A stretch of DNA of 32,451 bases from DASZCR01 sp035942915 (GCA_035942915.1 DASZCR010000208.1:1-32451); one strand, 5' to 3'; shown: positions 16,581 to 24,604, numbered from the stretch's first letter. A program made the numbers and translations. The notes: a model not told the origin generated them from the sequence alone.

Positions 16581-16620
16581 GTCGGGCAGGACTGCCACAG
16601 TCCTAGCCCCGACACTTTTT
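16581..16620. terminator. Shared terminator between convergent epimerase and mtnA genes
   Basis: GTCGGG-C-AGGACT (16581-16593) pairs with AGTCCT and CCCGAC on the far side (to 16613), followed by ACTTTTT ending at 16620. It lies 25 nt past the epimerase stop and 11 nt before the mtnA stop, as expected of an intrinsic terminator for the plus strand that can serve convergent genes. Confidence 0.65.
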
Positions 16621-16630
16621 GCGCGCTGTT

Positions 16631-17677
16631 CTAACTTTCAACCAGCACGCGCAGACTCGCCGTGTAGGGCGGGCGTGCGACGCCCCTGTCTGTGATGATG
16701 GCGGCGATGAGGTCGTGCGGCGTGACATCGAAGGCCGGGTTGTGGACGGCGACGCCTTCGGGCGCAAGGCGCTGGTCGCGGATGTGTGTCACCTCGCGCG
16801 CGTCGCGTTCCTCGATGGGGATGTGCTCGCCCGAAGGGATTTTGAGGTCAACGGTCGAGACGGGCGCGGCGACGTAGAAGGGAATCTCGTGCTGTCTGGC
16901 GAGCACGGCGACCATGTACGTGCCAATCTTGTTGGCCGTGTCGCCGTTGGCCGCGATGCGGTCTGCGCCGACGACGACGGCATCGACCTTGCCCTGCTTC
17001 ATCACGTGACCGGCCATGTTGTCTGTGATGACGGTGACCGGGATGTGGTCTTTATCCAACTCCCATGCGGTCAGTCGCGCGCCCTGTAGAAAGGGGCGCG
17101 TCTCGTCGGCGATGACGGCGACGCGCTTTCCTGCGTCGCGTGCGCCGCGCACGACGCCGAGCGCCGTGCCGTAGTCGCCCGCCGTCGCGAGCGCGCCTGC
17201 GTTGCAATGCGTGAGCACGGTTGCGCCGTCGGGTATCAACTCGCCGCCGAAGCGACCGAGGGCGCGGTTCGAGGCGATGTCCTCCTCGAAAATCTTTTGC
17301 GCTTCGGAGACCAGACGGCTCTTGACCTCGTCCGTGCCTGCGCCGTCGGCCTTCGCGCGGCGGAAGCACTCGCGCATGCGCTCGATAGCCCAGAAGAGGT
17401 TGACGGCGGTCGGCCGCGTGCGGCTCATCACGTCGCAGAAGTAGTCGAAGTCCTGTTCGAGGTCGACGACGCTCGTGCCGACGGCCTGCTTCGTCCCTAA
17501 GGCGATGCCCATCGCGGCCGAGACGCCGATGGCCGGAGCGCCCCGCACGACCATCTGCTTGATGGCCTCGGCCACCTCCTCGCAAGAGCGCAGCATGAGG
17601 TACTTCTCCTCAGTCGGCAGCAACCGCTGGTCAATCATGCGGACGCCCTCGTCCGTCCACTCGACGGTCTTAATCAT
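16631..17677 (-). CDS. mtnA: S-methyl-5-thioribose-1-phosphate isomerase MtnA
   Basis: MtnA converts methylthioribose-1-phosphate to methylthioribulose-1-phosphate in methionine salvage. The 348-aa product has RGAPAIGVSAAMG (45-57), catalytic C158 in LTHCNAGALATAGDYGTALG, catalytic D239 in GADRIAANGD, and the GTYMVAVLA segment. The length is typical of the family. ATG 17677 is set by AGAGGAG about 10 nt upstream; an upstream in-frame start at 17725 would add 16 unrelated residues. No other methionine-salvage genes are present here, so the pathway is dispersed, or the enzyme works with a partial pathway. Confidence 0.95.
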   Translation of the reverse strand: MIKTVEWTDEGVRMIDQRLLPTEEKYLMLRSCEEVAEAIKQMVVRGAPAIGVSAAMGIALGTKQAVGTSVVDLEQDFDYFCDVMSRTRPTAVNLFWAIERMRECFRRAKADGAGTDEVKSRLVSEAQKIFEEDIASNRALGRFGGELIPDGATVLTHCNAGALATAGDYGTALGVVRGARDAGKRVAVIADETRPFLQGARLTAWELDKDHIPVTVITDNMAGHVMKQGKVDAVVVGADRIAANGDTANKIGTYMVAVLARQHEIPFYVAAPVSTVDLKIPSGEHIPIEERDAREVTHIRDQRLAPEGVAVHNPAFDVTPHDLIAAIITDRGVARPPYTASLRVLVES

Positions 17678-17770
17678 GACGAAAAATCTCCTCTGACGTT
17701 CGGGAAAGAATGTGTGCCGGGGCATCTTACGCGACGGCGCGCACGGCGGGCAAATTCGTCACAGGAAAAG

Positions 17771-17831
17771 GAAGCGGCGGAGCGGCTTCGGTATGCGCGC
17801 GGCGCAATTTCCGAAGCGTCTCCGCCGCTTC
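17771..17831. terminator. Long GC-rich hairpin downstream of the DUF4383 gene
   Basis: GAAGCGGCGGAG (17771-17782) pairs with CTCCGCCGCTTC (17820-17831), and the inner GGCTTCGG (17784-17791) pairs with CCGAAGC (17811-17817). On the minus strand it begins 28 nt after the DUF4383 stop and is followed by a pyrimidine-rich run, consistent with a terminator that separates it from mtnA. Confidence 0.55.
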
Positions 17832-17858
17832 AAACTTGACAGACTTTGTCCGTTAACG

Positions 17859-18293
17859 TCAGGCGCGGTCGGCCACGCGGTCAACGTGCGCTTTGGTCAG
17901 CAGACCGCCAATCAGGAAGACGATTCCCAACAGGATGTGGATTCCATGGTCGGCGCTGCCGAGTTCGAGCGAGCCGGGAAGAAGCCGGAGCAGTCGGTCG
18001 CTCGGAGGGCCGGGAATGCCTGCGCTCAACGGATGCGCCCCGCCCGTCAGGTAGCCGACGATGCCGAGCAGGAGGTAGACGGCTCCGAAGACGAGGCAGA
18101 ACAGTCTGGCCGCTGCGAGTGTGCCCTTGAGGCCGAGGTAGAGGGCAATCGCGCCTGAGAGCAGGTGGACGACGTTATGGACGGCCGTGAGGTGCGCGCC
18201 CGTCATGTCGCTCATCCCCCCGGGGGAGATGAAGCCGAGCAGACCGACCAGTAACAGCACCGCGCCGAGAAGTGTGCAAATCGTTTTTGCCAT
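17859..18293 (-). CDS. DUF4383-like four-helix membrane protein
   Basis: A 144-aa integral membrane protein with four hydrophobic segments (about 5-24, 36-56, 63-83 and 117-137) and a Gly/Pro-rich loop before the last one. The pattern, with NVVHLLSGAIALYLG after the first helix and GAVYLLLGIVGYLTGG in the middle, fits the DUF4383 family, whose function is unknown. ATG 18293 has an excellent AAGGAGGAG ribosome site. It is a stand-alone minus-strand gene with its own downstream hairpin, transcribed away from the rhodanese gene. Confidence 0.75.
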   Translation of the reverse strand: MAKTICTLLGAVLLLVGLLGFISPGGMSDMTGAHLTAVHNVVHLLSGAIALYLGLKGTLAAARLFCLVFGAVYLLLGIVGYLTGGAHPLSAGIPGPPSDRLLRLLPGSLELGSADHGIHILLGIVFLIGGLLTKAHVDRVADRA

Positions 18294-18648
18294 AAAATCT
18301 TATCTCCTCCTTCGAGAGAGTAAAGGCGGACAATAGTCGCCGCATGCGAATTTAATCCTGCACGTATGAGGATATACGCAGCGGCATTAAAGAACGGATG
18401 TGCCTTTTGTTCCGGCAGATTCTACACCGATACAGCGAACTGTAAAGAAGATAATTTGCGAAGCGGTCACGCGCGGGTGGCTTTTGTTGAGACCTCCGTT
18501 TTGCCGGTGCTATACTCGACGCCAGATTCACCGCACGCCGCGTCGCCCGACACCATACTCACACACGAAGAGTTTGTGGGACGAACAGAGTTATGGCCGG
18601 TGTGGGCGCGCGCGGGCGAACGTCCCATGAGTTTGGAGCGAGTCAGCT
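18294..18648. other. 355-nt divergent intergenic region
   Basis: The region lies between the divergent DUF4383 and rhodanese genes. It holds the DUF4383 ribosome site (near 18294-18315) and a good plus-strand promoter at 18487-18516. Open frames across it lack ribosome sites and family features, and I consider them non-coding. No RNA gene is recognisable. Confidence 0.5.
18487..18516 (+). promoter_or_regulatory. Sigma70-type promoter upstream of the rhodanese gene
   Basis: TTGAGA (18487-18492), an 18-nt spacer, then TATACT (18511-18516, five of six consensus bases). The predicted transcript would begin near 18523, about 125 nt before the rhodanese ATG. Confidence 0.55.
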
Positions 18649-19026
18649 ATGTCGGTGCTCGAAGGGCCGAAGCGAGTCAGCCCGGAGGAAGCGTGGGCGC
18701 TGCTCGAAGAAGGGCGCAACCCGGTCTTCCTCGACACGCGCAACGCACGCCACTACGCGCAGAGCGACGTGCAGATTCCCGGCTCTCTGCGTATCTGGCG
18801 CGAGGAGTTGGAGGAGCGCATCGCGGAAGTTCCGCGCGGCCGCCCCATCGTCACCTACTGCGCCTGACACTACGAGAATTCAAGCACCCGTGCGGCGCTC
18901 ATCCTCGAAGAATACGATTTCACGGAGATACACATCCTCGTCGGCGGCATCAACGCCTGGCGCGACAGAGGCTATCCGTTAGTCCCGAAAGGCGGTGATA
19001 GGAGAGGAGTGATAGGTGATAAGTGA
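18649..19026 (+). CDS. Rhodanese-like protein with an in-frame UGA (selenocysteine candidate or nonsense mutation)
   Basis: A single rhodanese domain, a sulfur-transfer fold. The first part (MSVLEGPKRVSPEEAWALLE, then PVFLDTRNARHYAQSDVQIP and RGRPIVTYCA) leads into the active-site loop, where a TGA (18865-18867) follows Y-C-A. Reading on in the same frame gives HYENSSTRAALILEE, then ILVGGINAWRDRGYPLV, the conserved second half of the domain, to a stop at 19026. Relatives often have YCAC at this loop, so a Cys codon (TGC) to TGA change or a true selenocysteine would both fit. I see only a weak stem downstream of the TGA and no clear SECIS. If the UGA is a stop, the product is 72 aa and inactive. 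The last residues and the final stop come from repeat copy C. ATG 18649 has GGAGCGAG upstream. Confidence 0.75.
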
Positions 19027-19121
19027 TGGGTGATAGGATAAAACTGTCTTCTCTTATCACCTCTCACCTATCACAAACTTCTTATCACCTATCACTTATC
19101 ACCTATCACTTATCACCCATT
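18994..19121. repeat. Heptad hairpin repeat, copy C
   Basis: The left arm from 18994 carries GTGATAG, GTGATAA and GTGATGG units. The centre GGATAAAACTGTC matches copy A closely. The right side is the longest of the four, with two blocks of ATCACCT/ATCACTT units reaching 19121. The element supplies the rhodanese stop codon and ends one base before the gatB ATG. Confidence 0.82.
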
Positions 19122-20597
19122 ATGAGAAACGGTTGGGAAGCAGTCATCGGTTTGGAGATTCACGCGCAGTTGAGCACGGAGACGAAGATTTTCTGTGGGT
19201 GCTCGACGCGCTTCGGCGACGAGCCAAACTCGAATACGTGTCCCGTCTGTCTGGGGCTGCCCGGCGCGCTGCCGGTGCTGAACCGCCGCGCTGTCGAACT
19301 CGGCGCGCGTGCCGCGCTCGCGCTCTCGCTCCACGTTAACGAGCAGTCCATCTTCGCGCGCAAAAACTATTTCTATCCGGACTTGCCGAAGGGCTATCAG
19401 ATTTCTCAGTACGACCGGCCTTTCTCGGAGCGCGGCGTGCTTGAGATTATGACGGCCGAGCGCGACGAGGCCGGGCACGCGCGCGACTGGCGACCGTTGA
19501 CCGTTCGTATCACGCGTCTTCATCTTGAAGAGGATGCGGGCAAGAACGTCCACGAAGGACTGCCTGAGACAGACCGCTTCTCCTACGTTGACCTCAATCG
19601 CGCGGGCACGCCGCTCGCCGAGATTGTCACCGAGCCGGACTTCCGCACCTCTTGGGAAGCTTACGATTATGTCAACCACGTCCGTCGCGCTTTGCAGTGG
19701 GTCGGAGCGTCGGATGCCGACATGGAGAAGGGCAACCTGCGTTGCGAGGCCAACGTCTCCGTCCGCCGCAAGGGCGAGGGCTTCGGGACAAAGGTCGAGT
19801 TGAAGAATCTCAACAGCGTGCGCTTTATGCAGCGCGCCATCGAGTTTGAGATTGAGCGGCAGATAGGTTTAATCGAGTCGGGCGGACGCGTCACGCAGGA
19901 GACGCGTCTGTGGGATGAGCGCGCCGCACAGACGCGCGTGATGCGCTCGAAGGAGGAGGCGCACGACTATCGCTACTTCCCCGAACCAGATTTGCCGCCG
20001 CTCGTCGTCTCGAAGGAGTTTATCGAGCAGGTGCGCGTAGCGATGCCGGAACTGCCGGAAGCGCGCCGCCGCCGCTTCATGGAACAGTACGAACTCTCTT
20101 TCGCAGACGCCTCGCAACTGACTTCTGAGCGTGCGCTCGCAGACTACTACGAAGAAGCTGCGCGCGCCTCCGGCAACGCACGCGCGGCGTCGAACTGGCT
20201 GAGGTCGGAACTGCTGCGCGAGTTGGATGCGCGCGGCCTAGAGGTCGGCGCGTCGCCGGTTGCGCCCGCCGAACTCGGCGCGCTGATTCGCGCCATCGAA
20301 GAGGGGCGCATCAGCGGCAAGCAGGCTAAAGAAGTGCTCGTCGAGATGGTCGCTTCGGGGAAGACGGTGGCTGCCGTCATCGACGAACGCGGTCTCGCGC
20401 AGGTCAGCGACACGGGCGAGATTGAGAGCGTGATTAGCGACGTGCTGGCGGCCAACCCGCAGCAACTCGCGCAGTATCGCGCGGGCAAAGAGACGCTCTT
20501 CGGCTTCTTCGTCGGGCAGGTGATGAAGGCGTCGAAGGGCAAGGCCAATCCGAAGCTGGTCAACGAACTGCTGAAGCAAAAACTGGCGAGCGATTAA
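19122..20597 (+). CDS. gatB: Asp-tRNA(Asn)/Glu-tRNA(Gln) amidotransferase subunit B
   Basis: GatB is the tRNA-binding kinase subunit of GatCAB, which converts Glu-tRNA(Gln) and/or Asp-tRNA(Asn) to the correct aminoacyl-tRNA. The 491-aa protein has the start WEAVIGLEIHAQL, zinc-site cysteines in FCGCSTRFG and NTCPVCLGLPGALP, the GatB signature YVDLNRAGTPLAEIVTEPD and, at the C-terminus, the YqeY-like tail domain (ISGKQAKEVL, then NPKLVNELLKQKL). gatA and gatC are not in the window. ATG 19122 matches the family start; upstream residues in the longer frame from 19023 only translate repeat copy C (HLSPI-type peptides). No ribosome site can exist in the usual place because the repeat abuts the start. 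Confidence 0.95.
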   Translation: MRNGWEAVIGLEIHAQLSTETKIFCGCSTRFGDEPNSNTCPVCLGLPGALPVLNRRAVELGARAALALSLHVNEQSIFARKNYFYPDLPKGYQISQYDRPFSERGVLEIMTAERDEAGHARDWRPLTVRITRLHLEEDAGKNVHEGLPETDRFSYVDLNRAGTPLAEIVTEPDFRTSWEAYDYVNHVRRALQWVGASDADMEKGNLRCEANVSVRRKGEGFGTKVELKNLNSVRFMQRAIEFEIERQIGLIESGGRVTQETRLWDERAAQTRVMRSKEEAHDYRYFPEPDLPPLVVSKEFIEQVRVAMPELPEARRRRFMEQYELSFADASQLTSERALADYYEEAARASGNARAASNWLRSELLRELDARGLEVGASPVAPAELGALIRAIEEGRISGKQAKEVLVEMVASGKTVAAVIDERGLAQVSDTGEIESVISDVLAANPQQLAQYRAGKETLFGFFVGQVMKASKGKANPKLVNELLKQKLASD

Positions 20598-20609
20598 AGG
20601 GGTGTTGTG

Positions 20610-21347
20610 ATGAACTATCGCGGCAAGACGGCAATCGTCACCGGCGGGACGAAGGGCATCGGGCGTGCCATCGCTGAGGCGCTCGTGCGCGCAGGCATCA
20701 ACGTCTGCCTCAGCGCGCGCAACGTCGAGGAGATAGCAGAGACGGTCGGCGCGCTCAACGACGCGGGCGAGGCGGGCGCGGCGGGAGGCGCACGCGCGAC
20801 GGGAGCGGCCTGCGACGTGCGCGACTACGAAGAGGTGCGCGCACTCTTCGAGCACGCGCGCGCAGAGTTCGGCGGCGTCGATGTGCTCATCAACAACGCT
20901 GGCATCGGCCTCTTCAGCACCGTCGAGGAGACTTCACCCGAAGACTTTCGCGCCGTGCTGGAAACGAACCTGTTCGGCGTCTTCTACTGCTGTCATGAAG
21001 CGATTCCCGAAATGCGCCGTCGCGGCGGCGGCTACATCATCAACATCTCTTCTCTCGCGGGCGCAAACCCGCACCCGCGCATGGCCGCCTACAACGCCTC
21101 GAAGTTCGGCTTGAACGGCTTCAGCGAGGCGCTCATGCAGGAGGTCAGGCACGACCGCATCAAGGTCAGCTACATCATGCCCGGTTCGGTCAACACTCAT
21201 TTCGGTGGCGACACGCCGGACGAGAGCAAGAGTTGGCAGTTGCAGCCCGCAGACGTTGCCCGCGTCGTCTTAGACCTGCTCGCGCACGACGAACGTTCGC
21301 TTCCGAGTCGCGTCGAGATGCGGCCGAGCATGCCGCCCAAGAAGTGA
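20610..21347 (+). CDS. Short-chain dehydrogenase/reductase
   Basis: A 245-aa classical SDR oxidoreductase using NAD(P). It has the cofactor motif TGGTKGIGRA near the N-terminus, the NNAGIG motif, the catalytic Ser in NISSLAG and the YNASK Tyr/Lys pair. The Arg/Asn pattern after the first strand (SARNVEE) suggests NADP preference, but that is a guess. The substrate is unknown; FabG-like or sepiapterin-reductase-like relatives are possible. The ATG at 20610 is 12 nt after the gatB stop with AAAGGGG upstream, so co-transcription with gatB is likely. A short Gly/Ala-rich insertion (DAGEAGAAGGARATGAA) lies between the second strand and the next helix. Confidence 0.9.
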   Translation: MNYRGKTAIVTGGTKGIGRAIAEALVRAGINVCLSARNVEEIAETVGALNDAGEAGAAGGARATGAACDVRDYEEVRALFEHARAEFGGVDVLINNAGIGLFSTVEETSPEDFRAVLETNLFGVFYCCHEAIPEMRRRGGGYIINISSLAGANPHPRMAAYNASKFGLNGFSEALMQEVRHDRIKVSYIMPGSVNTHFGGDTPDESKSWQLQPADVARVVLDLLAHDERSLPSRVEMRPSMPPKK

Positions 21348-21365
21348 GCCGGGAGTCTTGAGGAG

Positions 21366-22442
21366 ATGAGAAGGTTACTGTTCGCAGTCTTCCTGTGCGC
21401 TTCGTGTGTGCCGTTTGCGGCGCACGCCGCCGCCGTCGGTGTCGAGCATGAAGGCGTCCGGCCACAGGAGACGAGCGTGCAGAGCACAGAACTCGCAGAG
21501 GCCAGAGAACAGAGCGCGCGTGCCTCGAAGCTCTTCGGCGAAAGAAAACTGGACGAGGCCGAAGCGGCGGCCAAACGCTCCGTAACGCTCTACGAGAAGG
21601 CCGCCGGAGCAGACCATCTGGCGCTCGTCACGCCGCTGACGACGCTGGCCGGAGTCAACGTCCTCAAGCACAAGGACGATGCGGCCGAGCCGCTCTACAA
21701 ACGCGCGCTCGCAATATATGAAAAACGCGGGCAGGCCGAGACGGGTAACGCGGCGACCATCATTGACGAGTTGGGTTTCCTGCGCTTCAGGAAGGGCGAC
21801 CACGAAGCGGCCGCGCAGCTCTTCGAGCGTTCGCTGGCTATCAGGGAAAAGCTCTACGGCGTAGACCATCCGAACCTCTTCAAGTCGCTCTTCAACCTCG
21901 CCAACATCTACACCGTCCGCAGACGCATCGAGAAGGCCGACCCGCTCTACGAGCGCGGCATCGCAATTCTCGAAAAACTGCCGCCGCACCAGAACCCTTC
22001 GGCCGTCCGCGAGTTGAGAAACTATGCCTGCATCTCCATCTCGAACAAGCGCCCCGAAGCGTTCAGGAGGGCGATGGATTTAGCCACGCGTCTCGAAAAC
22101 CCTGAGTTGGCCGCCGCGAACGAGCGGCGTGAGAAAGAGTTCAAGGAGAAGGGAGCGGAACTCGACGGGGAAGGAGTACTCAAAGGGCACGTCGTCAACA
22201 AGCCTCAGCCGGTCTATCCAGAGAGCGCCAAGAGTGCGCGTATCTCCGGCACGGTCATCGTCGCCGTCGTCGTTGACGAGACCGGACGCGTCACGCATGC
22301 AGAGGCTTTGTGCGGCCATCCGACGCTGGCGAAGGCCAGTGTCGAGGCCGCGCGGCGAGCGCGCTTCGCGCCGACGCTGCTCTCAGGCCAGCCCGTCAAA
22401 GTAACAGGAACCATCACCTACGACTTCGTTCTCAACTACTGA
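21366..22442 (+). CDS. Exported TPR protein with a TonB-type C-terminal domain
   Basis: The 358-aa product starts with a signal peptide (RRLLFAVFLCASCVPFAAHA, cleaved near residue 22). Residues about 35-230 are tetratricopeptide-like repeats of the Kinesin-light-chain type (AEPLYKRALAIYEK, AAQLFERSLAIREKLYG, ADPLYERGIAILEKL). The C-terminal 85 residues form a TonB-like domain (KPQPVYPESAKSARISGTV, then ATLLS-type strand region and GTITYDFVLNY). Such proteins are common in Acidobacteriota and related phyla. They are thought to act in the periplasm, but whether they energise a transporter is unknown. GAGGAG lies immediately before the ATG, closer than ideal. It follows the SDR gene by 18 nt and probably shares its transcript. 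Confidence 0.82.
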   Translation: MRRLLFAVFLCASCVPFAAHAAAVGVEHEGVRPQETSVQSTELAEAREQSARASKLFGERKLDEAEAAAKRSVTLYEKAAGADHLALVTPLTTLAGVNVLKHKDDAAEPLYKRALAIYEKRGQAETGNAATIIDELGFLRFRKGDHEAAAQLFERSLAIREKLYGVDHPNLFKSLFNLANIYTVRRRIEKADPLYERGIAILEKLPPHQNPSAVRELRNYACISISNKRPEAFRRAMDLATRLENPELAAANERREKEFKEKGAELDGEGVLKGHVVNKPQPVYPESAKSARISGTVIVAVVVDETGRVTHAEALCGHPTLAKASVEAARRARFAPTLLSGQPVKVTGTITYDFVLNY

Positions 22443-22461
22443 CGGCCGCCCGGTCGGCCTC

Positions 22462-22491
22462 TTGATGACGTGCGAGGCGTTGGGCTATGCT
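22462..22491 (+). promoter_or_regulatory. Possible promoter for the muramidase-dtd genes
   Basis: TTGATG (22462-22467), an 18-nt gap and TATGCT (22486-22491). Each box matches the consensus at four of six positions. The position, 74 nt before the muramidase ATG, is reasonable. Confidence 0.4.
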
Positions 22492-22564
22492 GGCCGCGCT
22501 TCGCTGAAGTGACACGCGTGCGCGCACGCTCGAACCCCTCTGAAGAGACAGGACGAAAACCCGC

Positions 22565-23398
22565 ATGAGACTCGAAGACATCGCCCTCCACGACCTCAGT
22601 ATCCCCTACGACTCGCTCAAGAAAGACGGACAACTGACGAAGCAGTTGCAGACGCTCATCGCTGCGGCCGGAGTTCCGGTCAAGGGCGGGGCGGACGGCA
22701 TCTATGGCAAGAACACGCTCGCGGCGATACAGACCTTCGCCGCCGCGCGCGGCCTTCCCGCCGGAGTCGTCAACAAACAGTTCGCAGACGCCTTGCTCGG
22801 CGCGCCGACCGTCACACCGGCCGTCGTGACAGCCGTCCGCACGCTCACCGATGCCGACTACACGGCCTGCGCCACGTCGCTCAACTGCGAGGTCGCCGCC
22901 ATCCGCGCCGTCGTCGATGTAGAGAGTCGCGGCAGCGGCTTTCTACCCGACGGGCGCCCGAAGATTCTCTTCGAGGCGCTGCACTTCCATCGCTTCACGG
23001 GCGGGAAGTACGACAAGTCGCATCCGAACATCAGTTCGCCCGTCTGGAAGCGCAGTCTCTACAAGGGCGGCGCGGCCGAGTGGGGACGCCTCGAAGAGGC
23101 GGCGGCGCTCGACCGCACCTCTGCCTACAAGGCGACCTCTTGGGGTCTCTTTCAAATCATGGGCTTCAACTATCAGGCTTCGGGCTTCCAGAGCGTCGAA
23201 GATTTCGTCGCCGCGATGAAGGAGTCGGAGGGCGCGCAATTGCAGGCGTTCGCCAACTTCGTCCGCAATCAGAAGTGGGACGGTTTCCTGCGCAATCGCC
23301 AGTGGGCGATGTTCGCCAAACGCTACAACGGGCCGAGCTACGCGCAGAACCACTACGACACCAAACTGGCCGACTCGTATCGCAAGCACCTCGGTTAA
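22565..23398 (+). CDS. N-acetylmuramidase (endolysin-like) with peptidoglycan-binding domain
   Basis: The 277-aa protein has an N-terminal PG_binding_1-like domain (about 20-80: LTKQLQTLIAAAG, then GADGIYGKNTLAAIQTFAAA). A C-terminal N-acetylmuramidase domain (about 95-277) follows, with the likely catalytic Glu in VDVESRGSGFLPDGRPKILF, FEALHFHRFTGG, SWGLFQIMGFNYQ and FAKRYNGPSYAQN. This architecture is typical of phage endolysins and some cellular muramidases that cut the MurNAc-GlcNAc bond. There is no signal peptide or membrane segment, so export would need another route or cell lysis. No holin or other phage genes lie nearby. dtd follows after 6 nt, suggesting co-transcription. Confidence 0.88.
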   Translation: MRLEDIALHDLSIPYDSLKKDGQLTKQLQTLIAAAGVPVKGGADGIYGKNTLAAIQTFAAARGLPAGVVNKQFADALLGAPTVTPAVVTAVRTLTDADYTACATSLNCEVAAIRAVVDVESRGSGFLPDGRPKILFEALHFHRFTGGKYDKSHPNISSPVWKRSLYKGGAAEWGRLEEAAALDRTSAYKATSWGLFQIMGFNYQASGFQSVEDFVAAMKESEGAQLQAFANFVRNQKWDGFLRNRQWAMFAKRYNGPSYAQNHYDTKLADSYRKHLG

Positions 23399-23404
23399 AT
23401 CAAC

Positions 23405-23854
23405 ATGCGTGCGGTCTTGCAACGCGTCACGCGCGCCGGTGTGCGCGTCGAGGGAGAGATGGTCGGCGAGATAGAGGGCGGCCTCGTCGTCCTGCTCGGC
23501 GTCGCACGCGACGACACCGAACAGGATGCGCTTTATCTGCTTGAGAAGACGGCTCTGCTGCGCATCTTCGACGACGCGGAAGGCCGCATGAATCTGTCGG
23601 TCGAAGAGAGCGGCGGCGCGCTCCTCGTCGTCTCGCAGTTCACGCTCTACGGCGATGCGCGTCGGGGACGGCGACCCTCATGGAGCCACGCTGCGTCGCC
23701 TGAGACGGCCGAACGGCTCTACGATTTCTTCATCGAAGCGGCACGGCGACGCGGCCTGCGCGTGGCCTCCGGCAGCTTCCGTCGTATGATGGAAGTCGAG
23801 TTAGTCAACGACGGGCCGGTGACCATCCTGCTCGACAGCCGGAAACAGTTTTAG
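23405..23854 (+). CDS. dtd: D-aminoacyl-tRNA deacylase
   Basis: Dtd hydrolyses D-amino acids (and Gly mischarged on tRNA-Ala) from tRNA, a proofreading step in the cytosol. The 149-aa protein has the standard MRAVLQRVTRAGVRVEG start, the SQFTLYGD motif (the SQxTL active-site loop) and NDGPVTILLDS with the cross-subunit GP motif near the C-terminus. Length and all motifs are normal. It begins 6 nt after the muramidase stop, with no strong ribosome site of its own, suggesting translational coupling. Confidence 0.96.
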   Translation: MRAVLQRVTRAGVRVEGEMVGEIEGGLVVLLGVARDDTEQDALYLLEKTALLRIFDDAEGRMNLSVEESGGALLVVSQFTLYGDARRGRRPSWSHAASPETAERLYDFFIEAARRRGLRVASGSFRRMMEVELVNDGPVTILLDSRKQF

Positions 23855-23890
23855 CGAACCATTAAGGACGAGAGAGACGAGGGAGGCAAC

Positions 23891-24592
23891 TTGCGAGAGT
23901 TGAAGAGAAAAGAACTCGTGTGCGTGCTGCTGCTCTGCTGCGCGGCGCTGTTGAACGCATCGTGCGGCGCGTCAACGAAGACGAAGGAGTCGGACACGGA
24001 AGGGGCAGGGAACGTCAAACGCGGCGTCAAGCCTGAGCCGGACGCCGAAGCCGCCGTCATCGAAACAGACTTCGGCCGCATCGTGATTGAGCTTTACCCG
24101 AACATCGCGCCGAAGATGGTCGAGCGTTTCAAGCAACTCGTGCGCGAAGGCTTCTATAACGGGACGGCCTTCCACCGCATCAATCCGAGAACGGGCGTCG
24201 TGCAGGGCGGCGACCCCAACTCGAAGGACGACGACCCAAGTAACGACGGGCGCGGCGACTCGCCCTACCCGGACGTGGAAGCAGAGTTCAGCGACATCCC
24301 GTTTGACACAGGCATCGTCGGCGCGGCGCGTCAGGGCGCACGCCCAGCCATCGGCGGCATGCCCGCGATTAGCGAGGAGGAGGCTTACAATACGGCCAAC
24401 TGCCAGTTCTACATCACGACGCAGCGCGTTCCCGAATGGGACCAGCAATACACCGTCTTCGGCCGCGTCATCGAAGGCATGTCCAACGTCGGCGTCATCG
24501 CCAACGCGCCCGTCCGCACAGGCACGGAACAGCCCGACCCGAAAATCGTCATGAAAAGCGTCAGGCTCGAACCGCGCGCCAATTTCAAGTAA
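23891..24592 (+). CDS. Exported cyclophilin-type peptidyl-prolyl isomerase
   Basis: The 233-aa protein has a hydrophobic signal (LVCVLLLCCAALLNASC, residues 9-25) and a charged linker. The cyclophilin fold covers about 50-230: ETDFGRIVIELYPNIAPKMV, GTAFHRINP, VQGGDPNSKDDDP, NCQFYITTQR and YTVFGRVIEGM. It would accelerate proline isomerisation during folding outside the cytoplasm. C25 could be lipidated, but the residue at -3 is Asn, not the usual Leu, so lipoprotein status is uncertain. The start is a TTG at 23891, chosen because GGGAGG lies 4 nt upstream and no ATG gives an intact signal. A 28-bp hairpin just downstream separates it from the convergent DUF6335 gene. Confidence 0.9.
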   Translation: MRELKRKELVCVLLLCCAALLNASCGASTKTKESDTEGAGNVKRGVKPEPDAEAAVIETDFGRIVIELYPNIAPKMVERFKQLVREGFYNGTAFHRINPRTGVVQGGDPNSKDDDPSNDGRGDSPYPDVEAEFSDIPFDTGIVGAARQGARPAIGGMPAISEEEAYNTANCQFYITTQRVPEWDQQYTVFGRVIEGMSNVGVIANAPVRTGTEQPDPKIVMKSVRLEPRANFK

Positions 24593-24604
24593 GTAAAAGA
24601 GGTC

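Noticed and set aside
18865..18920. SECIS element directly after the rhodanese UGA
   Set aside because: Only a 3-bp stem with a CCCG loop (around GCACCCGTGC) could be drawn, lacking the G at the loop start expected of bacterial SECIS; not reported as a feature.
18366..18998. 210-aa plus-strand frame covering the rhodanese promoter region and domain
   Set aside because: Different frame from the rhodanese; the second half is Arg/Pro-rich shadow sequence and the first half has no ribosome site or motif.
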